NCBI GenBank assembly: GCA_025350105.1
Contig: JANXYJ010000181.1
Span: 16,819 to 80,818 of the forward strand
Length of the DNA stretch: 64,000 bases
From: Terriglobia bacterium
Lineage (GTDB): Bacteria; Acidobacteriota; Terriglobia; Bryobacterales; Bryobacteraceae
Reading direction: 5' to 3'
Shown here piece by piece: positions 17,105 to 26,687 of this stretch. Position 1 is the stretch's first letter; each line of letters begins with the position of its first letter. The notes beneath the pieces are model-generated. The model saw only the letters and a program-made list of their open reading frames with translations, was not told the DNA's origin and searched no databases. The translations under genes and the position numbers were made by a program.

Positions 17105-18128
17105 GAACTCACAAGTCCCTTCAACATCCGTACGAGAACCTGGAAAAGCCAGGGTCCTCTCCGGGATTCAGCCGACGGGCAGTCCGCACATCGGAAACTA
17201 TTTAGGCGCACTCAAGAACTGGGCGCACATCCAGTATGACTACGACAGTATCTACTGTATCGTTGATTTGCATGCGATAACCGTCTACCAGAATCCGGCG
17301 GAGTTGCGCGCCAAGATTGAAGAGCTGGCGGGAATGCTGCTGGCGATTGGAATTGACCCCAAACATTCAGCACTAGTGGTGCAATCGTCGATTCCGCAAC
17401 ATGCGGAGCTGGCCTGGATGCTGACGTGCGTCACTCCGATTGGCTGGCTGGAACGCATGACGCAGTTCAAGGCGAAGTCACAAGCACAGGAGACGATTGG
17501 CGATGGACTGCTGCAGTATCCGGTGTTGATGGCCGCGGACATTTTGCTGTATCAGGCCAACATTGTGCCGGTGGGTGACGATCAGACGCAACATTTGGAA
17601 CTGGCCCGCGACATTGCACAGCGCTTCAACTCACTTTACGGGGACACGTTTGCGATGCCGGCGACGCGGTTGCCCAGTGTGGGTGCGCGCATCATGGGTC
17701 TGGACGATCCGGAAAAAAAGATGAGCAAGAGCACGGCGGGGACTGCGCATGCGATCAGTTTGCTGGATAAGCCAACGGACATTCGCAAGAAGATTATGCG
17801 CGCGACCACGGATTCCAACCCTGCCGTGGACTACGAAACCATGGGTGCGGGTGTGCGGAATCTATTGACGATCTATCAGGCTTTTTCGGGGCGAAATGAT
17901 GCCGAGACGCGCGCGTATTTCGAAGGGATGCGCTACGGCGATCTGAAAAAGAACGTCGCTGAAGCGGTGGTGGCCGCAATTGAACCGATTCAAAAGCGCT
18001 ATGAGGAGATCATGGCGGAGCCTGGATTTGTGGCAAAGGTGCTGGCGAACGGTGCCGAACGCGTGACGCCGCTGGCGCAGGACACGGTGGACAAGGCGAA
18101 GCGGGCAATGGGGCTGTGGACGGCGTAG
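17103..18128 (+). CDS. trpS: Tryptophanyl-tRNA synthetase
   Basis: A 341-residue class I aminoacyl-tRNA synthetase that charges tRNA-Trp. The HIGH-type signature appears as 'PTGSPHIGNYLG' (residues 24-35) and the KMSKS loop at residues 206-210. 'GDDQTQHLELARDIAQRFN' is the typical TrpS central segment. Length agrees with bacterial TrpS (about 330-350). The ATG at 17103 is the closest start to the catalytic core; an earlier in-frame start at 17043 would reach into rlmD. No ribosome binding site is visible and the two divergent ATGs overlap, so leaderless translation of one or both genes is likely. Confidence 0.95.
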   Translation: MNSQVPSTSVREPGKARVLSGIQPTGSPHIGNYLGALKNWAHIQYDYDSIYCIVDLHAITVYQNPAELRAKIEELAGMLLAIGIDPKHSALVVQSSIPQHAELAWMLTCVTPIGWLERMTQFKAKSQAQETIGDGLLQYPVLMAADILLYQANIVPVGDDQTQHLELARDIAQRFNSLYGDTFAMPATRLPSVGARIMGLDDPEKKMSKSTAGTAHAISLLDKPTDIRKKIMRATTDSNPAVDYETMGAGVRNLLTIYQAFSGRNDAETRAYFEGMRYGDLKKNVAEAVVAAIEPIQKRYEEIMAEPGFVAKVLANGAERVTPLAQDTVDKAKRAMGLWTA

Positions 18129-18132
18129 ACAC

Positions 18133-19641
18133 TTAGCGCACGGCGCGCTTGTGTATACGGTTGACACTCACCGAGGCTGACGCTGATTTGGTGGGATCCG
18201 CGACGCTGGTGGCGGTGATAGTGACCGCGATCGGAGTGGCCGGCGCTTGATACAGTCCTTGTGCGGTGATGGTGCCGGGGGCGGGGTTGCCACGGCTCGC
18301 ACTGGTGACTTTCCAGGTGACAGAGGTATTGGTTGTGTTGGTCACCGTAGCCGAAAACTGTAGTGCGCCACCCAGATTCAAGAACGCGCTGGCCGGCGTG
18401 ATCTTTACGGCGATGGGGTTGACGATTGGGTTGGTGATGGTGACGGAAGCTGAGCCAATTGCCGCCGGAACCGCATGACTAGCGGCGTGAATCCTCACCG
18501 TTGCGGGTGAAGGCACACTGGCGGGCGCGGTGTAGACGCCACTGATGGAATCGATGAATCCAACCGTGCCATTTCCGCCCACCGTTCCATTCACGTCCCA
18601 GGTTACGGTTTGATCGGCTGTGTTGGTGACGGTGGCGTTCAACGCTGTTTTCGCGTTGACGTTGACGGTGATTGTTGCGGGCGTCACCGAAACGCTAACG
18701 CCAGTTTGCCGGGCGTGGCCGGAATTCGGATCGATCATCAACGGCAAAACATCTACGGCTTCGAAGTTCGCGCCGGTCAGGGTCTTCAGTTGATTCAGAT
18801 CGTTGTTATCCCAACGGTCGTCCTGCGTGCCGGAGATGTACCAGGCGGAACCGTTATCGGCCAGCATCATGCCGTAACGTTTTAGCGCGGTGAGAATCAC
18901 GCGATTCGCGGTGGAAAATGTCGAGATATCGAAATTCGCCTGCAAACGAAAACGCGCGCCCATGGGCGGATATTGCGGCGCGGTCAACGACGATGCATCG
19001 TGCCGGGCAGGCCATAGGTGGGCCTTCTGCGTACGGGGAACGGTGAAGCGAACGGCGTGTCGAATTTCGCCGGCCAGTACTTCGTCGTAACGAACCAGGC
19101 CGGGGAAGATGGGAAGCCCGGCGGCATCGGCGGAGGTCCAGGTATCGGGCCGCAAAGCGTTCGAAGACAGATTGAAAATCGCGCCCGAATCCGCTTTCCA
19201 ACTGCTGGTTTGCGGAAACGCGTTGTAGAGTTCGTAGAGGAAGCAGTTGGTTGCGTCCACTGTAATCACGTGGCGGTCACCCGTACTGGCGCTGCCGCCT
19301 TCAATCGGCGCGTTCACTGGAACGGCGTAAGGGCCGGGGTCACTTTCATCGGCATACAAAAATGTTGCGGGGAACTTTGGTTGGGTACCCGGCACCAACA
19401 CAAATGGAATGCCAAAGGGTTCGCCGCTGATCAGGCCGGAGCCGAAATCGGGATGCAAGTGCGTGGCGGCTCCGATGGTATTCACCCAGGTAGACGAACT
19501 GGGCGAAAGCGGAAGCTGATCCACACGCGTGTTCCAAATGTTATTGGCGGGGAAAACGGTGCAACTGCCGATGGGCGGGGCTTGGGCAAAGGCGGTTGAC
19601 GTAACAGCGCACAAGACAGCCGCGCATACGAATCTCTTCAT
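18133..19641 (-). CDS. Secreted protein of unknown function with two C-terminal Ig-like domains
   Basis: About 502 residues with signal peptide 'MKRFVCAAVLCAVTSTAFAQ'. Residues 20-310 form an unnamed globular region ('FPANNIWNTRVDQLPL', 'HAVRFTVPRTQKAHLWPARH', 'RYGMMLADNGSAWYISGTQD') that I have seen in large soil-bacterial secretomes but cannot assign. Two bacterial Ig-like domains follow, each with the pattern 'TNTADQTVTWDV' or 'TNTTNTSVTWKV' and 'SGVYTAPA' or 'QGLYQAPA'. The ATG at 19641 was chosen over an upstream one because GGAGG precedes it by six bases and it begins the signal peptide. Converges with trpS, 4 bp apart. Confidence 0.75.
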   Translation of the reverse strand: MKRFVCAAVLCAVTSTAFAQAPPIGSCTVFPANNIWNTRVDQLPLSPSSSTWVNTIGAATHLHPDFGSGLISGEPFGIPFVLVPGTQPKFPATFLYADESDPGPYAVPVNAPIEGGSASTGDRHVITVDATNCFLYELYNAFPQTSSWKADSGAIFNLSSNALRPDTWTSADAAGLPIFPGLVRYDEVLAGEIRHAVRFTVPRTQKAHLWPARHDASSLTAPQYPPMGARFRLQANFDISTFSTANRVILTALKRYGMMLADNGSAWYISGTQDDRWDNNDLNQLKTLTGANFEAVDVLPLMIDPNSGHARQTGVSVSVTPATITVNVNAKTALNATVTNTADQTVTWDVNGTVGGNGTVGFIDSISGVYTAPASVPSPATVRIHAASHAVPAAIGSASVTITNPIVNPIAVKITPASAFLNLGGALQFSATVTNTTNTSVTWKVTSASRGNPAPGTITAQGLYQAPATPIAVTITATSVADPTKSASASVSVNRIHKRAVR

Positions 19642-19717
19642 AGGAACGCCTCCGAAGGGGTTGCTGTAGAGGAGATAACGCGGGCGGCGATTTCGTTTCA
19701 GGCTTTGCAAAAAACTT

Positions 19718-21019
19718 TTACTTAGTAACCAACTCAGGTGCCTCGCTTACGTCGTCGGGTTGGATGGCGGCGGCTTTGGTGGGATCGAATTCCTTCTCCC
19801 ATTTCGCTACGACGATGGTGGCGACGGCGTTGCCAGCCAGGTTGGTGAGGCTGCGCATCTCCGACATAAAGCGATCCACGCCAAGCAGCAGAGTAATGCC
19901 CGCTACCGGTACCGTGCCTAACGACGAGAGCGTGGCGGCCAGGGTAATGAAGCCGCTGCCGGTGACGCCGGCGGCGCCTTTGGAGGTCAACATCAACACG
20001 ACCAGCAGTTGAAATTCCTGCGCGATGGACAAGTGAGTATTGGTGGCTTGCGCGACAAAAAGAGCGGCGATCGTGAGATAGATGGACGTACCGTCGAGGT
20101 TGAACGAGTATCCTGAAGGCACCACCAGTCCGACAACGGGTTTCGAACACCCAATGTTTTCTAGCTTCATCATCAGGCGCGGCAAGGCCGATTCCGACGA
20201 CGATGTGCCCAGCACAATCAGGAATTCCTCTTTCAGGTACTTGAGCAATTTCAGGATGCGGAAACCGTGCGCACGCGCGATTGCACCCAGAATCACGAAG
20301 ACAAATAGCGCCGAGGTGGCGTAGAAGCACAGCATTAGATTTGCAAGCGATATCAGTGTCTTGATGCCGTATTTTCCAATGGTGAAGGCCATGGCGCCGA
20401 AGGCTCCAATCGGTGCGGCCTTCATGATGAAGCCAATCATTCCGAACAGAATATGGTTTATGTAGTGGAAGGCGTCCAGTACCGGTTTGGGGTTGGGCAA
20501 ATAACCTAGCGATAGGCCGAATAAGATCGCCACCAAAAGAATTTGCAGAATTTCGCCTTTGGCGAACGCGTTCACCATCTGATCGGGAATAATGTTGAGG
20601 ATAAAGTCCGTGGCGCTTTGTTGCGCGTTGGGATTGGTGAATTGCGCGACGGATTTGGTGTCCAGCGTGGCGGGATCCGCATTCACGCCGGCACCGGGTT
20701 TCACGATGCTGACCACGACTAAACCGATCAGCAACGCCAGCGTTGAGACCACTTCGAAATACAACAGCGCCTTCATACCCACGCGGCCGAGTTTGTGCAT
20801 GTCGCCGATGCCGGCAATGCCCGTGACCACGGTGCAAAAGATGATGGGCGCGATCATCATACGGATAAGCTTGATGAAGCCATCGCCCAGGGGCTTCATT
20901 TTTTCTCCGAGATGCGGATTGAAAAAGCCCAGTGCCACGCCCAGCGCGATGCCGATCAACACTTGAAAATACAGCGAGCGATACAGCGGAACACGCGCAG
21001 TGGGCTGAGGGGTGGCCAT
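19718..21019 (-). CDS. dctA: DctA-type dicarboxylate:cation symporter
   Basis: A 433-residue member of the DAACS (glutamate/dicarboxylate:cation symporter) family with eight membrane helices and two re-entrant hairpins. Visible marks are the serine-rich hairpin '[12 protein letters not shown]', '[20 protein letters not shown]' and '[13 protein letters not shown]'. The residues around 'SSSES' and the absence of acidic-amino-acid signatures resemble DctA, the C4-dicarboxylate carrier for succinate, fumarate and malate, more than GltP. It stands next to the tcu genes, consistent with use of organic acids. No two-component DctBS system is adjacent. Confidence 0.87.
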   Translation of the reverse strand: MATPQPTARVPLYRSLYFQVLIGIALGVALGFFNPHLGEKMKPLGDGFIKLIRMMIAPIIFCTVVTGIAGIGDMHKLGRVGMKALLYFEVVSTLALLIGLVVVSIVKPGAGVNADPATLDTKSVAQFTNPNAQQSATDFILNIIPDQMVNAFAKGEILQILLVAILFGLSLGYLPNPKPVLDAFHYINHILFGMIGFIMKAAPIGAFGAMAFTIGKYGIKTLISLANLMLCFYATSALFVFVILGAIARAHGFRILKLLKYLKEEFLIVLGTSSSESALPRLMMKLENIGCSKPVVGLVVPSGYSFNLDGTSIYLTIAALFVAQATNTHLSIAQEFQLLVVLMLTSKGAAGVTGSGFITLAATLSSLGTVPVAGITLLLGVDRFMSEMRSLTNLAGNAVATIVVAKWEKEFDPTKAAAIQPDDVSEAPELVTK

Positions 21020-21056
21020 GAAGGTTCTATTCTACGCCGTTCATTTGGTGCAAACT

Positions 21057-21983
21057 CTACAGACCGTTTTTGGCCAAAAACTGGCGGATTTTGCTGTAGA
21101 TTTGCGTGCGCTCATCAGGGCTGAAATTTCCGTGGCCGCCTTGGGGCACGGTGAACAATTCGTTTTGCACGCCAGCTTCGGTAAGCGACTTGTGCAGGCG
21201 CACGTTTTGCGAATAGGGCACGATGGGGTCGGCATCACCCTGAATGCTGAGGATGGGCGGCAGACCGGAACGAACATAAGTGAGCGGTGAAACGCTGCGC
21301 GCGAGTTCGTCGCGATTGGGCAAATTGGCCAGCCATTGCACGGCGTAGCTCTTAGCGTTGGCGCCTGCCAGCAGGTCATTCACGTCGGTGATTCCGTACC
21401 AATTGACGATGGCGGCAACTTTGGGCAGCGCGGTTTCCGATGCCGTGAATCCGCCACCAGCACAAATACGGTCGAAGCCGGCAGACTCGGGAATCATTCC
21501 TGTGGTGAGCGCCAGATGCCCGCCCGCGGATTCGCCGCTGACCACGATCTTGCTGGTATCCACGCCGTAGTCCTTGGCATTGCCGGCAACGTGGCGCAGG
21601 GCGCATTGCAAGTCTTCCACGGCCGCAGGCGCAGGCGCGACTTGAATCATGCGGTATTCGACATTCACGACGTTCCAACCCATTTCGAGCCAGGGGATGA
21701 TGGACATCACCGAGGCTTCTTTGGTGCCGCGAATCCAGCCGCCGCCGTGAATGAAGATCAGCGTTTTTTGCGGCGTAGTGGTGTCCTTGCGTTTGTAGAC
21801 ATCCAGCTTCGATTCATGCCCGCTGGCGGAGAGATAGGTCACGTTGGGAATGACCAGATATTGGTTCAGCGCGTGGGCGGCCCAGTCGGCAGTGGGTGTT
21901 AAGGGGGCTTGCGCGGACTGCGCCATCACCAAAGTTACGAACAGCGTTGCAAAAACCGGCATCAGCATAAAACGTTTCGGCAT
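21057..21983 (-). CDS. Secreted alpha/beta hydrolase (carboxylesterase/BD-FAE-like)
   Basis: About 308 residues with signal peptide 'MPVFATLFVTLVMAQ'. It shows the hormone-sensitive-lipase-like order: oxyanion-hole motif 'FIHGGGWIRG', nucleophile elbow 'VVSGESAGGHLAL', acid 'QGDADPIVPY' and histidine 'QGGHGNF'. Such enzymes hydrolyse acyl esters, including feruloyl and acetyl esters on polymers. The ATG at 21983 follows GAGGAG at a good distance; earlier in-frame codons would overlap tcuA. It is divergent from tcuA with 51 bp between starts, so shared regulation with tricarballylate oxidation is possible. Confidence 0.82.
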   Translation of the reverse strand: MPKRFMLMPVFATLFVTLVMAQSAQAPLTPTADWAAHALNQYLVIPNVTYLSASGHESKLDVYKRKDTTTPQKTLIFIHGGGWIRGTKEASVMSIIPWLEMGWNVVNVEYRMIQVAPAPAAVEDLQCALRHVAGNAKDYGVDTSKIVVSGESAGGHLALTTGMIPESAGFDRICAGGGFTASETALPKVAAIVNWYGITDVNDLLAGANAKSYAVQWLANLPNRDELARSVSPLTYVRSGLPPILSIQGDADPIVPYSQNVRLHKSLTEAGVQNELFTVPQGGHGNFSPDERTQIYSKIRQFLAKNGL

Positions 21984-22034
21984 GAAAAACTCCTCGCGCT
22001 TGAATTTTAGCAGCACTGGAATATCGCGGTACGA

Positions 22035-23453
22035 TTGACCAAAGTGCCCGGCCAAAATATCTCAGCGGACGTGATTGTGATTGGAGGTGGCAACGCAGCC
22101 TTGTGCGCGGCACTGACGGTGCGGGAGGCGGGTTTGTCCGTTACGATTCTGGAAAGCGCGCCCGCGGAATATCGCGGCGGCAACAGCCGTCACACGCGCA
22201 ATATGCGGACGATGCACACCGCGCCGACCGACGTTTTGACGGACTCGTATTTAGAGGGTGAATTTCTGGCAGACCTGTTGCGCGTTACCGGAGGGCAGAC
22301 CGACGAAGCGCTGGCGCGGTTGGTGATTCGCCAATCGCCGTACGCCAATTTGTGGATGCGCGGGCACGGGGCGCGGTTTCAACCGCCGCTGGGCGGGACA
22401 CTGCATCTGGGGCGGACGAACGCGTTTTTTTTGGGCGGCGGTAAGGCGCTGATGAATTCGTACTATGAATCCGCGCGCAAGCTGGGGGTGCAAGTCTTGT
22501 ATAACGCCGAAGTGACGCAGTTGCAATTATGTGATGGGCGTTTTGCATCCGGAACAGTTTTGGTGAATGGTGTTGCAAAACAATTTCACGGCAAAGCGTT
22601 AGTAGTGGCGTCCGGCGGGTTTGAGTCGAATCTGGAATGGTTGAAGGAGGCGTGGGGTCCGCCAGCGGACAACTTCTTGATTCGCGGAACGCCGTACAAC
22701 AAAGGCAAACTGCTGCGGATTTTATTGGACCAAGGCGCCTGTTCGATTGGCGATCCGAAACAGTGCCATGCGGTGGCGATTGATGGCCGCGCGCCGAAGT
22801 TCGATGGCGGGATCGTCACGCGGCTGGATTGCGTGCCACTGGGTATTGTGGTGAACAAACACGCCGCGCGTTTTTACGACGAGGGCGAAGACCTGTGGCC
22901 CAAGCGGTATGCGATTTGGGGGCGATTGGTGGCGCAACAGGACGATCAGATTGCGTATTCGATCATCGACGCAAAGGTTGTGGGACGTTTCATGCCCAGC
23001 GTGTTTCCGCCCGTGGTGGGAGACCGTTTGGAAGACTTGGCGCGGGCGTTTCAACTTCCGGTGGACCCGTTTGTAAAAACGGTGCGTGAATATAATCAAG
23101 CGGTGATGGCCGGCAAGTTCGATCACAATCTTTTGGACGATTGCCATACCCAGGGGCTCACTCCGCCGAAATCGCACTGGGCGCAAACGATTGATAGGCC
23201 GCCGTTCTGGGGCTATCCGCTGCGGCCGGGGATCACGTTTACCTACCTGGGTGTGGGGGTGACGGACAAAGCTCAGGTGAAATTTGAGAAAACGGGCGTT
23301 AGTGAAAATGTTTTCGCGGCCGGGGAGATCATGGCGGGCAATATTTTGGGCCAAGGCTATTTGGCGGGGTTTGGCATGACGATTGGCGCGGTGTTTGGGC
23401 GGATTGCGGGGGCCGGCGCGGCGGCCTGTGTAAAGGGACTCGTGAATGGCTGA
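22035..23453 (+). CDS. tcuA: FAD-dependent tricarballylate dehydrogenase TcuA
   Basis: A 472-residue flavoprotein of the fumarate reductase/succinate dehydrogenase flavoprotein superfamily. The Rossmann FAD motif is 'VIVIGGGNAALCAALTVREA' near residue 14; 'GNSRHTRNMRTMH' and a C-terminal 'AGEIMAGNILGQGYLAGFGM' match TcuA. In Salmonella TcuA oxidises tricarballylate to cis-aconitate and is re-oxidised by TcuB. The start is uncertain: TTG at 22035 or GTG at 22044, without a clear ribosome binding site. It overlaps tcuB by 8 bp. Confidence 0.9.
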   Translation: MTKVPGQNISADVIVIGGGNAALCAALTVREAGLSVTILESAPAEYRGGNSRHTRNMRTMHTAPTDVLTDSYLEGEFLADLLRVTGGQTDEALARLVIRQSPYANLWMRGHGARFQPPLGGTLHLGRTNAFFLGGGKALMNSYYESARKLGVQVLYNAEVTQLQLCDGRFASGTVLVNGVAKQFHGKALVVASGGFESNLEWLKEAWGPPADNFLIRGTPYNKGKLLRILLDQGACSIGDPKQCHAVAIDGRAPKFDGGIVTRLDCVPLGIVVNKHAARFYDEGEDLWPKRYAIWGRLVAQQDDQIAYSIIDAKVVGRFMPSVFPPVVGDRLEDLARAFQLPVDPFVKTVREYNQAVMAGKFDHNLLDDCHTQGLTPPKSHWAQTIDRPPFWGYPLRPGITFTYLGVGVTDKAQVKFEKTGVSENVFAAGEIMAGNILGQGYLAGFGMTIGAVFGRIAGAGAAACVKGLVNG

Positions 23454-24534
23454 CTTGAGGGTTCTCGACAATCCTATCGCCGAGGGCGAGCGGATCCTTA
23501 CCATTTGCAATTCGTGCCGCTATTGCGAGGGATTTTGCGCGGTGTTTCCGGCGATGGAGCGGCGCCTGAATTTCGTCGAGGCCGACATCAACTATCTGGC
23601 CAACCTGTGCCACAACTGCGCCGAGTGCTATTACGCGTGCCAGTATGCGCCGCCGCATGAGTTTGCGATTAATGTGCCGCAGGTGCTGGCAGAGGTGCGG
23701 GGCAGGTCGTATCAGAAGTACGGCCGCGCTTTAGACATGGGTTGGGTAGATGCCATTTCCATCGGCCTATTTGCCTCCACCGCACTTGGCATCATCCTGG
23801 ATCGAGGAGACTCCACACGCAAGACCTTCTACAGCGTTATTCCACATGAGTGGATGGTTGGAATCTTCGGTGCGCTCGCGGGCTTCATCTTTATCGCCCA
23901 GGTAGTGGGCTTCCTCCGATTCTGGCGTGAGACCGGCGAATCACTCGCCGACTTCTTCACGCCATCTGCCTTGCTACAAGCCGCGAAGGACGCGCTGACG
24001 CTGAAAAATCTTTCGAGCAATGGCGCGGGCTGCACCTACCCTGATGAGCATCACTCCAACGCGCGGCGGATTTTTCATCACTTCACGTTTTATGGATTTG
24101 CCCTGTGTTTTGCCTCGACCACGGTTGCCGCGCTGTATCATTTCAGCGGACGCATCGCGCCCTATCCATATCTAAGCGCGCCGGTAGTTTTGGGCACGCT
24201 GGGCGGAATCGGTCTGTTAGTTGGACCCGCGGGACTCTACGCACTGAAGCGAAAACGCGATGAGCACATTGTCGATAAAAAACAGAATCGCAGCGAGGTG
24301 TTGTTTATCGCTTTGTTGATTTTGACCAGCGCAACGGGACTGGTGCTACTTGGCCTGAGAACTTCAGAGGCCATGCCCGTTTTGTTGCGCATGCATCTGG
24401 CAGTGGTGTTTGGGCTGTTCCTGACGCTACCCTACGGGAAATTCGTCCACAGCATTTATCGCACTGCTGCGTTGGTCCGCTCTGCTTTGGAAAGCGCGCG
24501 AAGTCAGAATCAGAGTAGCGGTCAATCCCATTAG
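23446..24534 (+). CDS. tcuB: Tricarballylate utilization protein TcuB (iron-sulfur membrane protein)
   Basis: A 362-residue electron-transfer partner of TcuA. The N-terminal region carries two ferredoxin-type cysteine sets, 'CNSCRYCEGFC' and 'CHNCAECYYACQYAPPHEF', for [4Fe-4S] clusters; the rest has about six membrane helices with histidines that could bind haem. In Salmonella it moves electrons from TcuA to the quinone pool. It starts within the end of tcuA. Its last 108 bp overlap, tail to tail, with the transporter gene on the minus strand; both C-termini look like normal soluble tails. Confidence 0.9.
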   Translation: MADLRVLDNPIAEGERILTICNSCRYCEGFCAVFPAMERRLNFVEADINYLANLCHNCAECYYACQYAPPHEFAINVPQVLAEVRGRSYQKYGRALDMGWVDAISIGLFASTALGIILDRGDSTRKTFYSVIPHEWMVGIFGALAGFIFIAQVVGFLRFWRETGESLADFFTPSALLQAAKDALTLKNLSSNGAGCTYPDEHHSNARRIFHHFTFYGFALCFASTTVAALYHFSGRIAPYPYLSAPVVLGTLGGIGLLVGPAGLYALKRKRDEHIVDKKQNRSEVLFIALLILTSATGLVLLGLRTSEAMPVLLRMHLAVVFGLFLTLPYGKFVHSIYRTAALVRSALESARSQNQSSGQSH

Positions 24535-25734
24535 GCCGGCGAAGGAGAGCCACAAGCCCGGCATGGCGCGGTCGCCGGTATCGTGGATTAACTTGGTCGC
24601 CACCGCGGGCGTGAAGCCTCCGAATATGCCGGTGGCCAAACTGTAGGCGAACGAAAATCCCGAGACGCGAACGCTGGCGGGCATGATTTCGGTGAGGTAG
24701 ACCACCATGGCTCCGTTGTAGCTGCCGAAGATCATGGAAAACCACAACGCGGCTGCCAGCAAGTGTCCGAAGGAGGGCGCTTTTACTAACCACAACAACA
24801 CTGGATACGGCGTAAGCAGCGCGATGGTGGAGAACAATAGCAGCAGAGGCCGGCGGCCGATTTTATCGGACAGCGCGCCCATGGCCGGCAACCAACACAA
24901 ATTCGAAATTCCTACGCACAACGTCACCAACATGCTGGTTTTGTTGCTCAACTTCAGCACGCTGGTGCCATAGGTGGGCATGTAGGCGGTGATCAGGTAA
25001 AACGTCACCGTGGTGGTGGTGGTCAGCATCATGCCCAGCAGCATCAGCTTCCAGTTGGCCATCACGGTGCGCCAAATTTCGGCTGACGTGGGCCGGTGCT
25101 TCCGCGCTAGAAATTCGTCGGTCTCTGTGAGTGACCGACGCAACAGCAGCAGGAACGGGATCAACATGGAGCCGACCAACAACGGTACGCGCCAACCCCA
25201 GGCGGCCATTTCTTCCGGCTTCAAAAGCGACGAAAGCGAAAGACCGATCAGCGCTGCGAAAATCACCGCCACTTGTTGACTGCCGGATTGCCAACTGACG
25301 AAAAAGCCTTTGTGGCCGGGAGTGGCGATTTCGGCCAGATACACGCTGACCCCGCCGATTTCGACGCCTGCGGAAAGGCCTTGGATCAAGCGCCCGAAGA
25401 CCACCAACAGCGGCGCGAAAAAGCCGATCGTTTCGTAACCCGGCATGATGCCGATGGAGAGCGTGCCGACGGCCATCAGCAGCAATGTGAGGAGCAAACC
25501 TTTGCGCCGGCCGTGATGATCGATGTAAGCACCCAGCACGATGGCGCCTAACGGACGCATCAGATAACCGGTGCCGAAGGTCATCAACGACAACATGAGC
25601 GAGGCGTATTCGTTCCTGGTGGGGAAGAACGCGCGGCCGATACCGGCGGCATAGTAGCCGAACACCATGAAGTCGTACATCTCCAAAAAATTACCCATGG
25701 AGACGCGCACCACGGCCGTGATTTTGGCGCGCAT
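24427..25734 (-). CDS. tcuC: MFS (MHS family) citrate/tricarballylate:proton symporter, TcuC/CitA-like
   Basis: About 435 residues with twelve membrane helices. The metabolite:proton symporter marks are 'GNFLEMYDFMVFGYYA' in helix 1, 'MRPLGAIVLGAYIDHHGRRK' between helices 2 and 3, and 'GRLIQGLSAGVEIGGVSVYL' in helix 4, closely resembling Salmonella TcuC and CitA. It probably imports tricarballylate or citrate for TcuAB. It lies on the opposite strand to tcuAB, unlike the co-directional Salmonella order, and converges with a 108-bp overlap. The ATG at 25734 matches the family start; a GTG at 25782 is possible. Confidence 0.88.
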   Translation of the reverse strand: MRAKITAVVRVSMGNFLEMYDFMVFGYYAAGIGRAFFPTRNEYASLMLSLMTFGTGYLMRPLGAIVLGAYIDHHGRRKGLLLTLLLMAVGTLSIGIMPGYETIGFFAPLLVVFGRLIQGLSAGVEIGGVSVYLAEIATPGHKGFFVSWQSGSQQVAVIFAALIGLSLSSLLKPEEMAAWGWRVPLLVGSMLIPFLLLLRRSLTETDEFLARKHRPTSAEIWRTVMANWKLMLLGMMLTTTTTVTFYLITAYMPTYGTSVLKLSNKTSMLVTLCVGISNLCWLPAMGALSDKIGRRPLLLLFSTIALLTPYPVLLWLVKAPSFGHLLAAALWFSMIFGSYNGAMVVYLTEIMPASVRVSGFSFAYSLATGIFGGFTPAVATKLIHDTGDRAMPGLWLSFAGLMGLTATLILTSRAFQSRADQRSSAINAVDEFPVG

Positions 25735-25786
25735 GGAGTTAGGTTTTGAGATTTCCGACAATCCGAAGCGAGAATAGCACACGCGC

Positions 25787-26635
25787 CTAGCGCGCGCTTG
25801 CGGTGGATTTTAAGACGGCGATGCGCTGCCGGTATTCCGGATACGCGGTCTCCGCGCCACCGCGCGAAGCTTCGTAGGGCAATTTATATTTGTCCGAAAA
25901 TTCATGCAGAAACGTGTTGGTGCCGGGCAGATGATGGGGGACCGATCCCAACTCGCGCGGGACCTCGGTCACGGCCTCGCATGGGTACGGCGCCAATTCC
26001 TGCTCACGGGTCCACACCCAATTTTGCGAGCGCACCATGGGCTCGGTTAAATAAACCGGATCGGTGATGAATTCCAGCAGGGTGAGGGTATCGCCGTGGC
26101 GGATCCAATGTTCCACCAGTACTGCTTTTTCACTGCGCGGCACGCCGTTGCGGCGAATGAAGCCGGGCTTCAGATGCGTCGTGGTGACGGTTAATACGCC
26201 CGCTTCCCATTTTCCAGTGGAGAAGCCTTGCCAGCTGTGCGCGGTGTCGGCCGGCGGATGCGCGCGGCCGTCCATCCAAATGGTCCGCTCCGGCGCCTGC
26301 CATGCGATGTGGGTGTGATAGGCAATCACCTGCTGAGTTGCCTGATCAACATCTTTCCAAATGCGCATGTTCGAAGGCCCGCGCGTGCCATAGTCCGCGG
26401 GATGTGGCCGGCACTGCCACTCCGGCAAGGTTAAGAGCGATGCGTCCCAGGCGTCGGCCTTGGCGCGCGCGGCTTCGTTGATCGGCAAGCCAAGATAATC
26501 GCCCAGTTCCGGCCCGGGCCCACGTTCCGGCTGGTCCTCGTGTTGACGTTGCCCCCATTCACCCACCAGATCCACTTGCGCGTAAATGGGCGAGCACAAT
26601 ATTGCCAACAGAACCACTCCGGGGAGTTTGCACAT
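25787..26635 (-). CDS. Secreted acidobacterial protein of unknown function (paralogue 1 of 3)
   Basis: About 282 residues with signal peptide 'LPGVVLLAILCSPIYAQ'. It begins 'LVGEWGQRQHEDQPERGPGP' and has a conserved core 'GFIRRNGVPRSEKAVLVEHW', then 'RHGDTLTLLEFITDPVYLTE'. The same core occurs at 43411-44310 and, in shorter form, at 44323-45087. I know this as a family abundant in acidobacterial genomes, with no experimentally known role. 'TIWMDGRAHPPADTAHSWQG' suggests a beta-rich, calycin-like fold, which is speculation. The upstream 'MIPFADRERISA' extension lacks support because the signal peptide starts at Met13. Confidence 0.72.
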   Translation of the reverse strand: MCKLPGVVLLAILCSPIYAQVDLVGEWGQRQHEDQPERGPGPELGDYLGLPINEAARAKADAWDASLLTLPEWQCRPHPADYGTRGPSNMRIWKDVDQATQQVIAYHTHIAWQAPERTIWMDGRAHPPADTAHSWQGFSTGKWEAGVLTVTTTHLKPGFIRRNGVPRSEKAVLVEHWIRHGDTLTLLEFITDPVYLTEPMVRSQNWVWTREQELAPYPCEAVTEVPRELGSVPHHLPGTNTFLHEFSDKYKLPYEASRGGAETAYPEYRQRIAVLKSTASAR

Positions 26636-26687
26636 GGCCGATATTCTTTCACGATCGGCAAATGGAATCAAGCGGCATTGGTCAGAC

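Noticed and set aside
19734..20837. Long open frame inside dctA on the same strand
   Set aside because: It is a different frame of a clear transporter gene and its sequence is rich in Arg and His with no fold; a GC-rich shadow.
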